Assembly: GCF_016863275.1 (NCBI RefSeq)
Contig: NZ_BOOO01000008.1
Span: 124,001-188,000 of the forward strand
Direction: 5' to 3'
DNA length: 64,000 nucleotides
DNA from: Planotetraspora mira
GTDB taxonomy: Bacteria > Actinomycetota > Actinomycetes > Streptosporangiales > Streptosporangiaceae
Program-made: the position numbers and the translations under genes
The notes under the pieces: model-generated
Told to the model about the DNA's origin: nothing
What the model saw: the letters and a program-made list of their open reading frames with translations, nothing else
Database searches by the model: none
In this document: positions 1-8,784 of the stretch, piece by piece
How positions within the stretch are numbered: the stretch's first letter is position 1
Layout: each line of letters starts with the position of its first letter

Positions 1-1766
1 GTTCTGGCCAGCTGCAGGTAGTGGTCGGCGTGCGCGCGCCGCACGGCGCCGGCCTCCCCCGCCTCCTCCAGCCGCTCGGCGCAGTAGGCGCGGATCGTCT
101 CCAGCATGCGGTAGCGCCCATCAGCGATCTCGATCAGAGACTTGCCGACGAGGGAGTCCAGCACGTCCTCGGCACCCGGCACCGCGCAGACCCACCGCGC
201 CGACTCGACGGTGGCGCCACCGTGGAAGACGGTCAGGCGCCTGGCCATCGCCCGCTCGGCCTCAGACAGCAGATCCCAGCTCCACGCCACGACCGCGCGC
301 AGCGTCTGGTGCCTGGCCTCGGCGGTACGGCTGCCCCGCGACAGCAGCCGGAACCGGTCGTCCAGCCCGGCGGCGAGCTCCTCCACATCGTGCGTGCGCA
401 GCCGCGCCGCCGCCAGTTCGATCGCCAGCGGCAGGCCGTCGAGGGCATGGCAGATCCGCCGCACGGCCTCGGCGTTGGCATCGTCCACGACGAAGCCCGG
501 CCGTACCGCGGCGGCCCTGTCGGCGAACAGCCGCTCGGCCGGGGCCGGCGCGAGCGGCCGGACCGGCCACAAGTTCTCGCCGGTGATACCCAGCGCCTCC
601 CGGCTCGTCGCCAGGACCCGCAGCGTAGGGCAGCGTTTCAGCAGCCGCTCGGCCAGCGCCGCCACGGCGTCGACCACATGCTCGCAGTTGTCGAGCAGCA
701 ACAGCACCGCCCGCTCGGCCAGCGCCGCGACCAGACGCGACTCCGGCCTCACCCCAGCCCGCCCGGCATGAAAGCCACTCTCCCGCAATCCGAGCGCCCC
801 GAGCACGGCCGCGGGCACCTCCGCCCCGTCACGCACCCGCGCCAGCTCCACTAGACACACCTCGAGCTCCGCGCTCGCGCTCACGGCCTCGATGGCCAGG
901 CGGGTCTTGCCTGCGCCGCCGGCGCCGAGCAGGGTGACCAGGCGGGCTCGCGCCAGCAGGCCGTTGACCGCGGCCAGGTCGTCCGCACGGCCCACGAAGG
1001 TGGTGAGCTGGGCGGGGAGTGCGGGCGCGACCGGGTCGCCGCGTAGCAGGGAACGGTGGATCGCGGCGAGCTCGGGTGAGGGGTCCGCGCCGAGTTCGTC
1101 GACCAGGAGCCGCCGGATCTCCTCGAACGCGACCAGTGCCTCGGCCTGCCTGCCGTCGGCTCGCAGCGCGCGTATGAGCAGGCCCCACAGCCGTTCTCGT
1201 AGCGGATGCCGGGCGGTCAGTTCCCGCAGCTCCGGGACGACCGCCCGATGCCCGCCCTGCTGGAGTTCGGCCTCGATCCGGTCCTCCAGGGCGCCGAGTC
1301 TGCGCTCTTCGAGCCGAGCCGCCGCGGCCCGTACCGAGTCGGCGTCGGCGACGTCGGCGAGCGCGGGACCGCGCCAAAGGTCGAGCGCCGCGCGAAGGAG
1401 CTCCGCGGCCCGTGCGGGGTCGCCCCGCCCGAGGACCTGCCGCCCCTCGTCCGACAGCCGCTCGAAACGGTAGGCGTCGACGATTCCAGGATCGACCAGC
1501 AGCCGGTAACCGGCGGGGACGAACTCGATCGCGGCACCGGGGCGCAGCACCTGACGGAGCCGTGACACCTGTGACTGCAAGGCGTGAGCCGCCCCGTCGG
1601 GGGCTTGCCCGCCGTACAGATCGTCAATCAGCCGGTCGAGCGCCACCACCTCGCCGGCGCGGATCGACAGCAGAGCCAGGAGCGCCCGCCGCACCGGCCC
1701 GCCCAGCGCCACCTCACTCCCGTCATCACGCCACACCCGCGTGACACCCAGGATCCCGATCCGCAT
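1..1766 (-). CDS. SARP/AfsR-type transcriptional regulator with NB-ARC ATPase, C-terminus cut by window edge
   Basis: About 588 residues are visible. The N-terminal winged-helix plus BTAD region (roughly residues 1-240) begins RIGILG and contains a typical SARP LLSIRAGEVV stretch. An NB-ARC-type ATPase follows, with P-loop GAGGAGKTRLA near residue 280, Walker B LLLLDNCEHV near residue 355, and a later AIELAAARL helix. The frame stays open to the left edge, so the C-terminal (probably TPR) part is missing. In-frame ATGs lie at 1766, 1775 and 1778, and a GAGGGGAG ribosome site ends at 1779. The site suits 1766 (12 nt) or 1775 (3 nt); I chose 1766. The family activates secondary-metabolite or morphological genes, but no biosynthetic cluster is visible here, so the target is unknown. 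It is transcribed divergently from the VOC gene. Confidence 0.85.
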   Translation of the reverse strand, partial: MRIGILGVTRVWRDDGSEVALGGPVRRALLALLSIRAGEVVALDRLIDDLYGGQAPDGAAHALQSQVSRLRQVLRPGAAIEFVPAGYRLLVDPGIVDAYRFERLSDEGRQVLGRGDPARAAELLRAALDLWRGPALADVADADSVRAAAARLEERRLGALEDRIEAELQQGGHRAVVPELRELTARHPLRERLWGLLIRALRADGRQAEALVAFEEIRRLLVDELGADPSPELAAIHRSLLRGDPVAPALPAQLTTFVGRADDLAAVNGLLARARLVTLLGAGGAGKTRLAIEAVSASAELEVCLVELARVRDGAEVPAAVLGALGLRESGFHAGRAGVRPESRLVAALAERAVLLLLDNCEHVVDAVAALAERLLKRCPTLRVLATSREALGITGENLWPVRPLAPAPAERLFADRAAAVRPGFVVDDANAEAVRRICHALDGLPLAIELAAARLRTHDVEELAAGLDDRFRLLSRGSRTAEARHQTLRAVVAWSWDLLSEAERAMARRLTVFHGGATVESARWVCAVPGAEDVLDSLVGKSLIEIADGRYRMLETIRAYCAERLEEAGEAGAVRRAHADHYLQLAR

Positions 1767-1842
1767 GCGTTCCATCATCTCCCCTCGCCCTCACCCGATG
1801 GAGATCTCCGAGCTTGTCGGTGCCGTCTGGCAGACTGCCGCC

Positions 1843-2211
1843 ATGCTTGATCACGTGTCGATTCAGTGCGGAGATCTCGTCAAGAGCGCGGCCTTCTACG
1901 ACGCTGTTCTGGCGCCGCTCGGCGGTCGACGGATCATGGAATTCGGTCCAGTCATCGGATACGGCGTTGACCGCCCCACGTTCTGGATTGGCCGGCAGTC
2001 GACCGGCGACGGTTTCCGCGAGTCGCACATCGCTTTCGCGACAACCGACCGCCGGCTCGTCGATGCCTTCTTCGCCGCGGCCATCGGCGCCGGCGCGGAG
2101 GTCCTGCATGAGCCCCGAGTCTGGCCGGAGTACCACCCCGACTACTACGGCGCCTTCGTACGCGATCCCGACGGCAACAACGTCGAGGCGGTCTGCCACC
2201 GATCCCGCTGA
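1843..2211 (+). CDS. VOC superfamily (glyoxalase/bleomycin resistance-like) protein
   Basis: This is a 122-residue single-domain VOC protein. It starts LDHVSIQCGDL and ends with the family signature FVRDPDGNNVEAVCH, whose glutamate is a metal-ligand candidate. VOC proteins form beta-alpha-beta-beta-beta modules used by glyoxalases, dioxygenases and antibiotic-binding proteins; the substrate cannot be read from the sequence. The start at 1843 has no Shine-Dalgarno sequence, but a CAGACT hexamer lies six bases upstream, as in leaderless actinobacterial promoters. An upstream GTG/ATG in the same frame would add a stretch unlike the family. The gene is divergent from the SARP gene and convergent with the histidine kinase gene. 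Confidence 0.85.
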   Translation: MLDHVSIQCGDLVKSAAFYDAVLAPLGGRRIMEFGPVIGYGVDRPTFWIGRQSTGDGFRESHIAFATTDRRLVDAFFAAAIGAGAEVLHEPRVWPEYHPDYYGAFVRDPDGNNVEAVCHRSR

Positions 2212-2264
2212 ACTCACCGCTTCATCCACGCTCCGGAGCACGCATGCGCGTCCCACCGACCATG

Positions 2265-2294
2265 CCCTCTTCTGCCGCGAGTCGCATAAGAGGG
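2265..2294. terminator. Hairpin between convergent genes
   Basis: CCCTCTT at 2265-2271 pairs with AAGAGGG at 2288-2294 around a 16-nt loop. It lies between the stops of the VOC gene and the convergent histidine kinase gene, as a bidirectional terminator would. The long loop and lack of a T run make it only a moderate candidate. Confidence 0.4.
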
Positions 2295-2305
2295 GCCCGG
2301 AGCTG

Positions 2306-4291
2306 TCATGCCTTGCTGTCGTGGATGGGAATGGATGCAGTGACCCGCCAGCCGTTGGTGGCCGGTCCTGCGGTGGCTGTGCCGCCGAGTTCCTCCGCAC
2401 GTTCGGCGATTGAGCGGAGCCCGATTCCGGGGTGCCATGTGGCGGGTTCGCTTCCGTCGTCGCTCACGTCGACGTGCAGGTTGTCGTCGACGCGTAGCGT
2501 TATGCGGCAGTTGCGGGCGCTGGAGTGGCGCAGCACGTTCGTCAGCGCCTCCTTCGCGATCCGGTAGCCCGCGAGTTCGACCGCCGGGGACAGGGCGGGC
2601 ATGGGATGGGGTGCCTTGACTTCGACGGCGACCTCTCGGGCAGCCTGCCTGGGGATGGCCGCCACGTGTTCGCGCAAGGCGCCGTCGAGTCCGAGTTGAT
2701 CGAGTTCCATGGGGCGCAGGCCCTGAACGATGTGCCGCACGTCGTCGATGACCACTCGCAGGTCAGTGCGCAGCTCACCGATCAGCTGACCGGCGGCTTC
2801 GATGTCGGATCGCAGCAGGCGAGATGCCGCGTCGGCACGGAATGCCAGGCTGGTCAGTGAAGGGCCGAGGCCGTCGTGCAGCTCGCGTTGCAGGCGTACC
2901 CGCTCGGCTCCTGTCGCTTCTACGGTGGCGGCGCGGGCTTGACGCACCTGTTCGGTGAGTTGGAGGGCGTGCAGTGCGACCGCGAGGGGTGTGCCGATCA
3001 GGCTCAGCGTGTCGCGATCGGCGGTGTGCAGGCTGCTTTCGCCGCGGCGTAGCTCGACGCGGAGCGTGCCGACGTGGTCGCCGCGGTAGTGCAGTTCGAT
3101 CTCGGTGGTGTTGCCGTCTTGTGGTGTGCCCGCTTGGGAGAGGACCGCGTCGTCGTCTGAGGCGTACAGCGCCAGCCACGGGATGCGTAGGGCGATGCGG
3201 GTGCGGTCGAGTGCCTCCACGAGGTCGTCGTCGTGGTTCAAGGTCTGCCCGATCTGTTGTGCGGTGCGGGCGGGGTCGGACCGGCCGCCGTAGAAGGCGC
3301 GGCCGGTGAGACGTTGCATCAGCAGGCGTACAGGGGTGAATCCGATCGCCACCGCGATCGCCGCGCCCGCTTGCACACCCCGTTCGGCGGTGGGAGGCAC
3401 GAGCATGGAGAAGGCGGCGACGAGGCCGGCGTACGCGGCGACGATCACTGTGAGTGTCAGGCCGTAAAGCAGTGTCCGGGAGAGCACCAGCCGGATGTCG
3501 AACAGTTGGTGGCGCACGATCGCGACACCGACGGCCAGGGGGATCAGCACGAACGACAGCAGCAACAGGATCGGCCCGTTGCCGGTGATCCAGCGTTGTG
3601 TGTTGAGCAGGAGCATGGCGATCAGCGCGAGGATGAGCCAGAGCAGTTGGCGCTTCGTACGCTCGTCGCCGCTCCGATACCGGACCACGAGAGCCGCGAT
3701 CCAGGCGAGGTTCAGGGGGATGAACAACAGGCCGAAGATCGTGTCGGCGAGGTTGGGCTGGACGAGGCCTATGTTGAGGACCGAGGTGACGCCGGGATGG
3801 TCGAAGAACGTGCCGGTCGACAGGACACTGCTGACAGCCTCATACAGTCCGGCGAGGATCGTCAGCCATAAGACCGGAAGCCAGCGGCGTGACGGCAACC
3901 GTTCGTCGGGAAAGAGCAACAACGCGATGTTGGCGAGGAAGCCGATCCCCAACTGCCAGCCCGCGAAGTAGAAGGTGACCAACGTGCGCTCCATCGGCAG
4001 TGGCCAGCCGTGTTCGAGCCCATAGGTCAGCAGCATCCCGCTGGTAGCGGTGACCAGATGGCCCAGCCCGCTGATCATGAAAAGTGTGCCGACCCGGTGA
4101 CCGGGCCTGTGCCATCCGATGATCGAGCCGGGCAGGGTGAACCCGATGCCGAACACGATGTTGGTGATCGCGTATGTGTCTATCCAGTCCCGCCACGAGA
4201 CGCCCGCGAGGTTGGCGAAGACGATCGCGGTCGCGGCCAGAACGGCGCCGGCGATTCCGACTGCGGTGACGCGGACGCGCGAGTCAACCAC
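2306..4291 (-). CDS. Membrane sensor histidine kinase, NarL/DesK type
   Basis: About 661 residues. The N-terminal half has around eight hydrophobic helices (for example AGAVLAATAIVFANLAG and PILLLLSFVLIPLAVGVAIV). A GAF-like segment follows, then a HisKA_3 dimerisation motif RELHDGLGPSLTSL with the phosphoacceptor His near residue 471. The protein ends with an HATPase domain carrying KEALTNVLRHS and DDG...GIGL boxes. A GTG at 4291 overlaps the stop of the upstream response regulator gene by 8 nt and is the likely translationally coupled start; an in-frame ATG at 4333 would enlarge the overlap. It forms a two-component pair with the preceding gene. The stimulus is unknown, though the many membrane helices suggest sensing at or within the membrane. 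Confidence 0.9.
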   Translation of the reverse strand: MVDSRVRVTAVGIAGAVLAATAIVFANLAGVSWRDWIDTYAITNIVFGIGFTLPGSIIGWHRPGHRVGTLFMISGLGHLVTATSGMLLTYGLEHGWPLPMERTLVTFYFAGWQLGIGFLANIALLLFPDERLPSRRWLPVLWLTILAGLYEAVSSVLSTGTFFDHPGVTSVLNIGLVQPNLADTIFGLLFIPLNLAWIAALVVRYRSGDERTKRQLLWLILALIAMLLLNTQRWITGNGPILLLLSFVLIPLAVGVAIVRHQLFDIRLVLSRTLLYGLTLTVIVAAYAGLVAAFSMLVPPTAERGVQAGAAIAVAIGFTPVRLLMQRLTGRAFYGGRSDPARTAQQIGQTLNHDDDLVEALDRTRIALRIPWLALYASDDDAVLSQAGTPQDGNTTEIELHYRGDHVGTLRVELRRGESSLHTADRDTLSLIGTPLAVALHALQLTEQVRQARAATVEATGAERVRLQRELHDGLGPSLTSLAFRADAASRLLRSDIEAAGQLIGELRTDLRVVIDDVRHIVQGLRPMELDQLGLDGALREHVAAIPRQAAREVAVEVKAPHPMPALSPAVELAGYRIAKEALTNVLRHSSARNCRITLRVDDNLHVDVSDDGSEPATWHPGIGLRSIAERAEELGGTATAGPATNGWRVTASIPIHDSKA

Positions 4292-4943
4292 GGCGACCGA
4301 GCCCGGCGTCTTTGGCGATGACGATCGCCTCACCCCGGGTGGAGACGCCCAGCTTGAGCAAGATCGCCGAAACGTGGTTCGCGATCGTCTTGTGGGACAG
4401 GTGTAACCGCAGCGCTATCGCCCCGTTCGTCGCTCCAGTGGCTATCTCGTCCAGCACCTCCCGCTCGCGGGGGGACAACTGCGGAAGAGGTGGATTCGGC
4501 GCCGAAAGCCGGTCGATCAGCCGGCCTGCCACCGCCTGAGAGAAGATCACATCACCCGCGGCCACCGCGCGGATCGCACGCTCGATTTCGTCCGACTCGG
4601 CGGTCTTCAGCAGGTAACCGCGGGCGCCGGAGCGCAACGCCTCCGTCACCATCGCATCCTCGTTGAACATGGTCAGGACCAGAACCGCCGTACTCGGGTA
4701 ATCGCGCATCACCCTCCGGGTCGCCTCAATGCCATCCATTCCGGGCATGCGCAGATCCATGACGACCACATCGGGGCCGTGCAGCGCGATTTCCCGCAAA
4801 GTCGCCTCGCCGTCCCCGGCGTGTGCCACCACCTCGATACCCGGAATTGTTTCGAGCAGAAGCGCGAGTCCGCGCCGTAGCGCCGGGTGATCGTCGGCGA
4901 GGAGCACCCGTATTGCAGCGGGCGCGCCGCGACTTGTCTCCAT
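4284..4943 (-). CDS. NarL/FixJ-family response regulator
   Basis: This 219-residue protein has an N-terminal receiver domain (VLLADDHPALRRGL; phosphoacceptor Asp in VVVMDLRMPGMDG; conserved Lys in GYLLKTAE). Its C-terminal LuxR helix-turn-helix contains LSPREREVLDEIATGATN. The start at 4943 gives the normal family N-terminus; the in-frame ATG at 5000 would add 19 atypical residues. It is co-transcribed with the downstream histidine kinase and is divergent from two small membrane-protein genes at 5130 and 5558, which are plausible targets by position only. Confidence 0.93.
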   Translation of the reverse strand: METSRGAPAAIRVLLADDHPALRRGLALLLETIPGIEVVAHAGDGEATLREIALHGPDVVVMDLRMPGMDGIEATRRVMRDYPSTAVLVLTMFNEDAMVTEALRSGARGYLLKTAESDEIERAIRAVAAGDVIFSQAVAGRLIDRLSAPNPPLPQLSPREREVLDEIATGATNGAIALRLHLSHKTIANHVSAILLKLGVSTRGEAIVIAKDAGLGRRG

Positions 4944-5129
4944 GCGCAAAGTATGACCTTGGGCGGCGCGGCCGCAGGAGTGCACAGCCTCAGTCGCCAT
5001 AGGTGCGCATTCCCGATCGAACCGGGAATCTGTCCCCTCCTCGCATGTCCGACAGGGAACCTCGCCTCATCCGCTCGTACCGCCCGCCGTCGCAGACTGA
5101 CGTCCACACGCCGCCGGAAGGGACCCGCG

Positions 5130-5501
5130 ATGCGCGACGCCAGATCTCCCGGGAAGGCACGGAAGGGTGCCACCGCACGTTGGGGGCTGGTCCTCGCCGT
5201 GGCATGCGCCGGTACGGATATCGCCGTGTCCGTCTACCGACTGCTGCTGGGCTCCACGGCAGCGGCCGTGGTCCTCGGCATCGGAGTCCTGACCCTCGCG
5301 GCGACCTGGCCGACATGGCGGGGCGCGGTGTGGGCTCGCAACACGGTCGTCTCCGCCCAGGCGATGGCGGGGCTGACAGGCGTGCCGGCGTTCGTGCTCC
5401 CGAAAATCCCGCCGATCGACGTCACGATCTCCGCTGCGCGGCTCATCGCAGCCTTGATCGTCGCGGTATTGCTGCTCACGACCACACACCCGGACATCTG
5501 A
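5130..5501 (+). CDS. Small multi-pass membrane protein
   Basis: 123 residues with three or four hydrophobic segments (for example AAAVVLGIGVLTLAATW and AARLIAALIVAVLLLT) and a basic N-terminus, so a polytopic inner-membrane protein. A GGAAGGGA ribosome site stands about 7 nt before the ATG at 5130. I do not recognise the family. The gene is divergent from the response regulator and sits 56 bp before another membrane-protein gene, so the two may form an operon controlled by the adjacent two-component system. Confidence 0.75.
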   Translation: MRDARSPGKARKGATARWGLVLAVACAGTDIAVSVYRLLLGSTAAAVVLGIGVLTLAATWPTWRGAVWARNTVVSAQAMAGLTGVPAFVLPKIPPIDVTISAARLIAALIVAVLLLTTTHPDI

Positions 5502-5557
5502 CACCCACGTACACGAACCGGCCGACTTCTCCGCGGCCATGGCAGACAGGGATCACC

Positions 5558-6151
5558 ATGCGACACTCTCCCCGCGCCCGTTTCTTCGGTGCCGTCGGCA
5601 TCGTCGGCGGGGTGCTCTTCCTCGCCGGCTGGGCCGTCGTGTTCAGCGACCCGGCCGTGCGGACGACCTCCTGGTACATCGGCAACACGCTCGGCGCCAT
5701 CGCCTGTACCGCCGTCGCCGTACTGACCGGCGGGCTCGCCCTGTTGAAGGAGGCCGGACCAGGCCTTCCCGCACGAATCACCTTGGCTCTGTGGCCCGTC
5801 GGCTGGCTGCTGCTGAGCATCGGCGGGGTCATCATGCTCACGACCGGCCATGACAACGCACTGCTGCCGGTCGGCGGCATCTTGTCGGTGCTCGTGGCGC
5901 TCGTCGCGGGGATCCTCATCGCCCGAAGGGCCGACCTGTCACGCGGCCGCCGATGGGCGCCCCTCGTCTACGGCGTCGGCGGCTTTCTGCTCACCTTCGC
6001 CCAGAGCGACCGGCACGACCTGCTGACCAACATCGTCGACCTGGTGACCTACCTCCTGCTCCTTGCCGTCGGGGTCGCGCTCCTTGCGGGGGCGAAGGAA
6101 CACCAGGCGGTCGTGGACAGCACAACCGGGGCAGCACGGTCGGCGGGCTGA
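5558..6151 (+). CDS. Six-helix membrane protein of unknown function
   Basis: 197 residues with six evenly spaced hydrophobic segments, for example AVGIVGGVLFLAGWAVVF, LALWPVGWLLLSIGGVIML and VDLVTYLLLLAVGVALLAG. No catalytic or transport motif was seen. A purine-rich AGGGA precedes the ATG at 5558 by about 5 nt. Longer in-frame extensions upstream overlap the previous gene out of frame and are unlikely. It probably shares a transcript with the small membrane protein at 5130. Confidence 0.78.
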   Translation: MRHSPRARFFGAVGIVGGVLFLAGWAVVFSDPAVRTTSWYIGNTLGAIACTAVAVLTGGLALLKEAGPGLPARITLALWPVGWLLLSIGGVIMLTTGHDNALLPVGGILSVLVALVAGILIARRADLSRGRRWAPLVYGVGGFLLTFAQSDRHDLLTNIVDLVTYLLLLAVGVALLAGAKEHQAVVDSTTGAARSAG

Positions 6152-6168
6152 GTCCGCCTACGTGTCGG

Positions 6169-6192
6169 GGGCGGCCGCAGGCGCGGCCGCCC
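6169..6192. terminator. GC-rich perfect hairpin between convergent genes
   Basis: GGGCGGCCGC at 6169-6178 and GCGGCCGCCC at 6183-6192 form a perfect 10-bp stem with a 4-nt loop. It lies between the membrane-protein gene and the convergent glycosyltransferase gene. There is no T tract, which is common for actinobacterial terminators. Confidence 0.6.
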
Positions 6193-6295
6193 ATGACGCG
6201 GGAGGAAGAGTCACAATCACGAGTCGGTGACGAGTTCCGCCTCATCCGGCGGGACCGCTGCCTGCTACGGCACCAGCGTGGTTCGGTCCGGGGAC

Positions 6296-7312
6296 TCATC
6301 CGCGCTTGGCATATTCCGGCAACCGGCGGGCGACCTCGTCCGGGGAGGGCATGCGGGCGATCTCCTCGGCGATCGCCCGGGCCGCGTCGCCGTAGCCGGC
6401 CTGTCCCTGCTGTGGCAACAGCTTCCGGGCGTGTTCGGCGACGGCGTTCGCGCTCACTTCGTCGGGAAGAAGGCGCAGCCCGGCGCCCGCTGAGCTGATC
6501 GCATCGGCGTTGGCGAATTGGTCGGCTCCCTGGGGGAGGATCAGTTGCGGGGCGCCGACGGCGAGCGCGCCGAGGGTGGTGCCGCTGCCACCGTGGTGCA
6601 CGACAGCGTCGATGTGCGGCAACAAGTCCGCCTGCGACACCCAGGTCTGCACGGTGACGTTGCCGGGCAGGTCGCCGAGTTGCTCCGGGCGCACCCGGCC
6701 GGCGGCTACCACCACGCGTGCGTTCAGCGTCGCCAAACCCTCAATGGCCGCGATGAGCAACTCCGGGGTGCCGAACGCGGTACCGAGCGTCAGGTAGATC
6801 AGCGGCGTGGAATCGCGCCGGCTGACCCAGGCGGGCAGTGCGGCCGGTGCGGAATACGGGAGGGGACGCATTTCGAGTCGGTCTTCGGCGGCGAGGAAGT
6901 CCTTGTCCTGCAAGGAGGGCGGGCAGATGTCGATGTGCGGCCGTCCGGGAGCCTCGGCGTTCTTCGTGGGCAGTTCGAGACCGATTCCTTCGGGGAACAG
7001 GCGGCCGAACCCATGCCAGATACCGGGGATTCCGGCACGGTGCGCGGCGATCGCCGCCCCCGGCAGTCCCCATTCATGTACGACGAGGTCGGGCCGTAAC
7101 CGTGCCAGTTCCGGTTCGAGATCCTCGGCATACATCTCGTAGAACGAATCCGCCGGGCGGAAGGGCCGCAGTCCGTTCGCGGCCAGCGGTGCGTGCACGT
7201 CCTCTCCGGCGGCGAAATGCACCTCGTACCCGGCATCTCGTGCGGCGATCGCGAGCGGGATCAGCGGGTAGGTGTGACCGACCGACGCAAGACTGGCGAA
7301 GAGCACACGCAT
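6296..7312 (-). CDS. GT1-family glycosyltransferase (macrolide/aglycone type)
   Basis: 338 residues with the GT-B fold of bacterial natural-product glycosyltransferases. The N-terminus is MRVLFASLASVGHTYPLIPL. The C-terminal nucleotide-sugar site carries VVHHGGSGTTLGALAVGAPQ and LPQGADQFANA, including the HGGxGT diphosphate-binding motif. These enzymes transfer an activated sugar to a small-molecule acceptor, in biosynthesis or self-protection; neither substrate can be inferred. The ATG at 7312 gives the usual family N-terminus; one at 7324 is also in frame. It is divergent from the epoxide hydrolase gene across about 50 bp, and no polyketide or peptide synthase is nearby. Confidence 0.88.
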   Translation of the reverse strand: MRVLFASLASVGHTYPLIPLAIAARDAGYEVHFAAGEDVHAPLAANGLRPFRPADSFYEMYAEDLEPELARLRPDLVVHEWGLPGAAIAAHRAGIPGIWHGFGRLFPEGIGLELPTKNAEAPGRPHIDICPPSLQDKDFLAAEDRLEMRPLPYSAPAALPAWVSRRDSTPLIYLTLGTAFGTPELLIAAIEGLATLNARVVVAAGRVRPEQLGDLPGNVTVQTWVSQADLLPHIDAVVHHGGSGTTLGALAVGAPQLILPQGADQFANADAISSAGAGLRLLPDEVSANAVAEHARKLLPQQGQAGYGDAARAIAEEIARMPSPDEVARRLPEYAKRG

Positions 7313-7364
7313 GCCGACGACCATACGTGGCGTGCGGATCCCTGTAGTGGTCGAGGAGACGACG

Positions 7365-8621
7365 ATGAGCCACGAAACCACCCCGCTGCACGGTGCCGAG
7401 GCCCGGCCGTTCCCGCTGGAACCGACGCCGATCCACGTGCCCGACGACGTGCTCGCCGACCTCCGGCAGCGCCTGGAGCTGACTCGCTGGCCTGACGACG
7501 CGGGCAACAACGATTGGCATTACGGCGTGAACCGCACCTACCTGCAAGAACTCGTCGACTACTGGCGCACCGGCTACGACTGGCGCAAGGCCGAGGCTGC
7601 GATCAACGCCTACGAGCACCATCACGTCGAGGTCGAGGGCGTGCCGGTGCACTTCATGCGCAAGCCCGGAGTCGGCCCGAATCCGACACCTTTGATCCTC
7701 ACGCACGGCTGGCCCTGGACGTTCTGGCACTGGTCCAAGGTCGTCGACCCGCTGGCCGACCCGGGCGCGTACGGCGGCGATCCCGCCGAGGCGTTCGACG
7801 TGATCGTCCCCTCGTTTCCCGGCTTCGGGTTCTCCGCCCCGCTGCCGGACGACCCGGACATGAACTTCTGGAAGGTCGCCGACCTCTGGCACTCCCTCAT
7901 GACCCGCACGCTCGGCCACGAGAAGTACGCCGCCGCCGGCTGCGACGTCGGAGCCCTGGTCACCGGCCAACTCGGGCACAAGTACGCCGATGAGCTCTAT
8001 GCCATCCACATCGGCTCCGGTCAGAAGCTCACCCTGTTCGACGGCGACCGGGCCTGGGACCTGAGCGGCGGCCGGCCCATCCCTGACGGCCTGCCCGCCG
8101 ACGTCCACGCCCAGATCGTCGCGTGGGAGAAGCGGTTCGCCGTCCACCTCGCCGCGCACGTGCTCGGCCCGAGCACGCTCGCCTACGGGCTGTCCGACTC
8201 ACCCGCCGGGATGCTCGCCTGGATACTCGAACGCTGGGTGAACTGGAGCGACAACGGCGGCGACGTCGAGACCGTCTTCACCAAGGACGACCTGCTCACC
8301 CACGCCATGATCTTCTGGGTCACCAACACGATCGGCACCTCGATCCGCACCTACGCCAACAACAACCGCTACCCGTGGACCCCGTCCCACGACCGGCGGC
8401 CGACTGTCGAGGCGCCCACCGGTATCACCTTCGTCGGCTACGAGAACCCGCCCGGCGTCAGCACCGACCGGCGCGTCCAGAGCTTCCTCGACGGTGACCG
8501 CGCCGCCTGGTACAACCACGTCAACCTCACCGCCCACGACCACGGCGGCCACTTCATCCCCTGGGAGATCCCCGAGCTGTGGGTCGACGACCTCCGGCGA
8601 ACCTTCCGCGGCCGCCGTTAG
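7365..8621 (+). CDS. Epoxide hydrolase (EHN domain plus alpha/beta-hydrolase)
   Basis: 418 residues. The N-terminal epoxide-hydrolase domain contains IHVPDDVLADLRQRL and ELTRWPDD. The catalytic domain shows the oxyanion motif HGWPWTFWHW near residue 113, the nucleophile Asp in GCDVGA near residue 192, and a C-terminal catalytic His in HGGHFIPWE. The reaction is hydration of an epoxide to a vicinal diol. GAGGAGAC precedes the ATG at 7365 by 4 nt. The gene is divergent from the glycosyltransferase, so the two may be co-regulated. Confidence 0.92.
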   Translation: MSHETTPLHGAEARPFPLEPTPIHVPDDVLADLRQRLELTRWPDDAGNNDWHYGVNRTYLQELVDYWRTGYDWRKAEAAINAYEHHHVEVEGVPVHFMRKPGVGPNPTPLILTHGWPWTFWHWSKVVDPLADPGAYGGDPAEAFDVIVPSFPGFGFSAPLPDDPDMNFWKVADLWHSLMTRTLGHEKYAAAGCDVGALVTGQLGHKYADELYAIHIGSGQKLTLFDGDRAWDLSGGRPIPDGLPADVHAQIVAWEKRFAVHLAAHVLGPSTLAYGLSDSPAGMLAWILERWVNWSDNGGDVETVFTKDDLLTHAMIFWVTNTIGTSIRTYANNNRYPWTPSHDRRPTVEAPTGITFVGYENPPGVSTDRRVQSFLDGDRAAWYNHVNLTAHDHGGHFIPWEIPELWVDDLRRTFRGRR

Positions 8622-8784
8622 CCAGTGCGCTCGGCGGCTTGGCCCCAGGCCCGAAATCGCCTCGAACTCGGCAACGGCTTCGTCAGCCGCCCCGACCAAA
8701 GTCGTAGGCGGGCGTCACCTCAGTCGGACTCGGGATGACCGCGCGCCCGATGCGGTGGCAGGCCGTGACGGCGACGATGTCCAC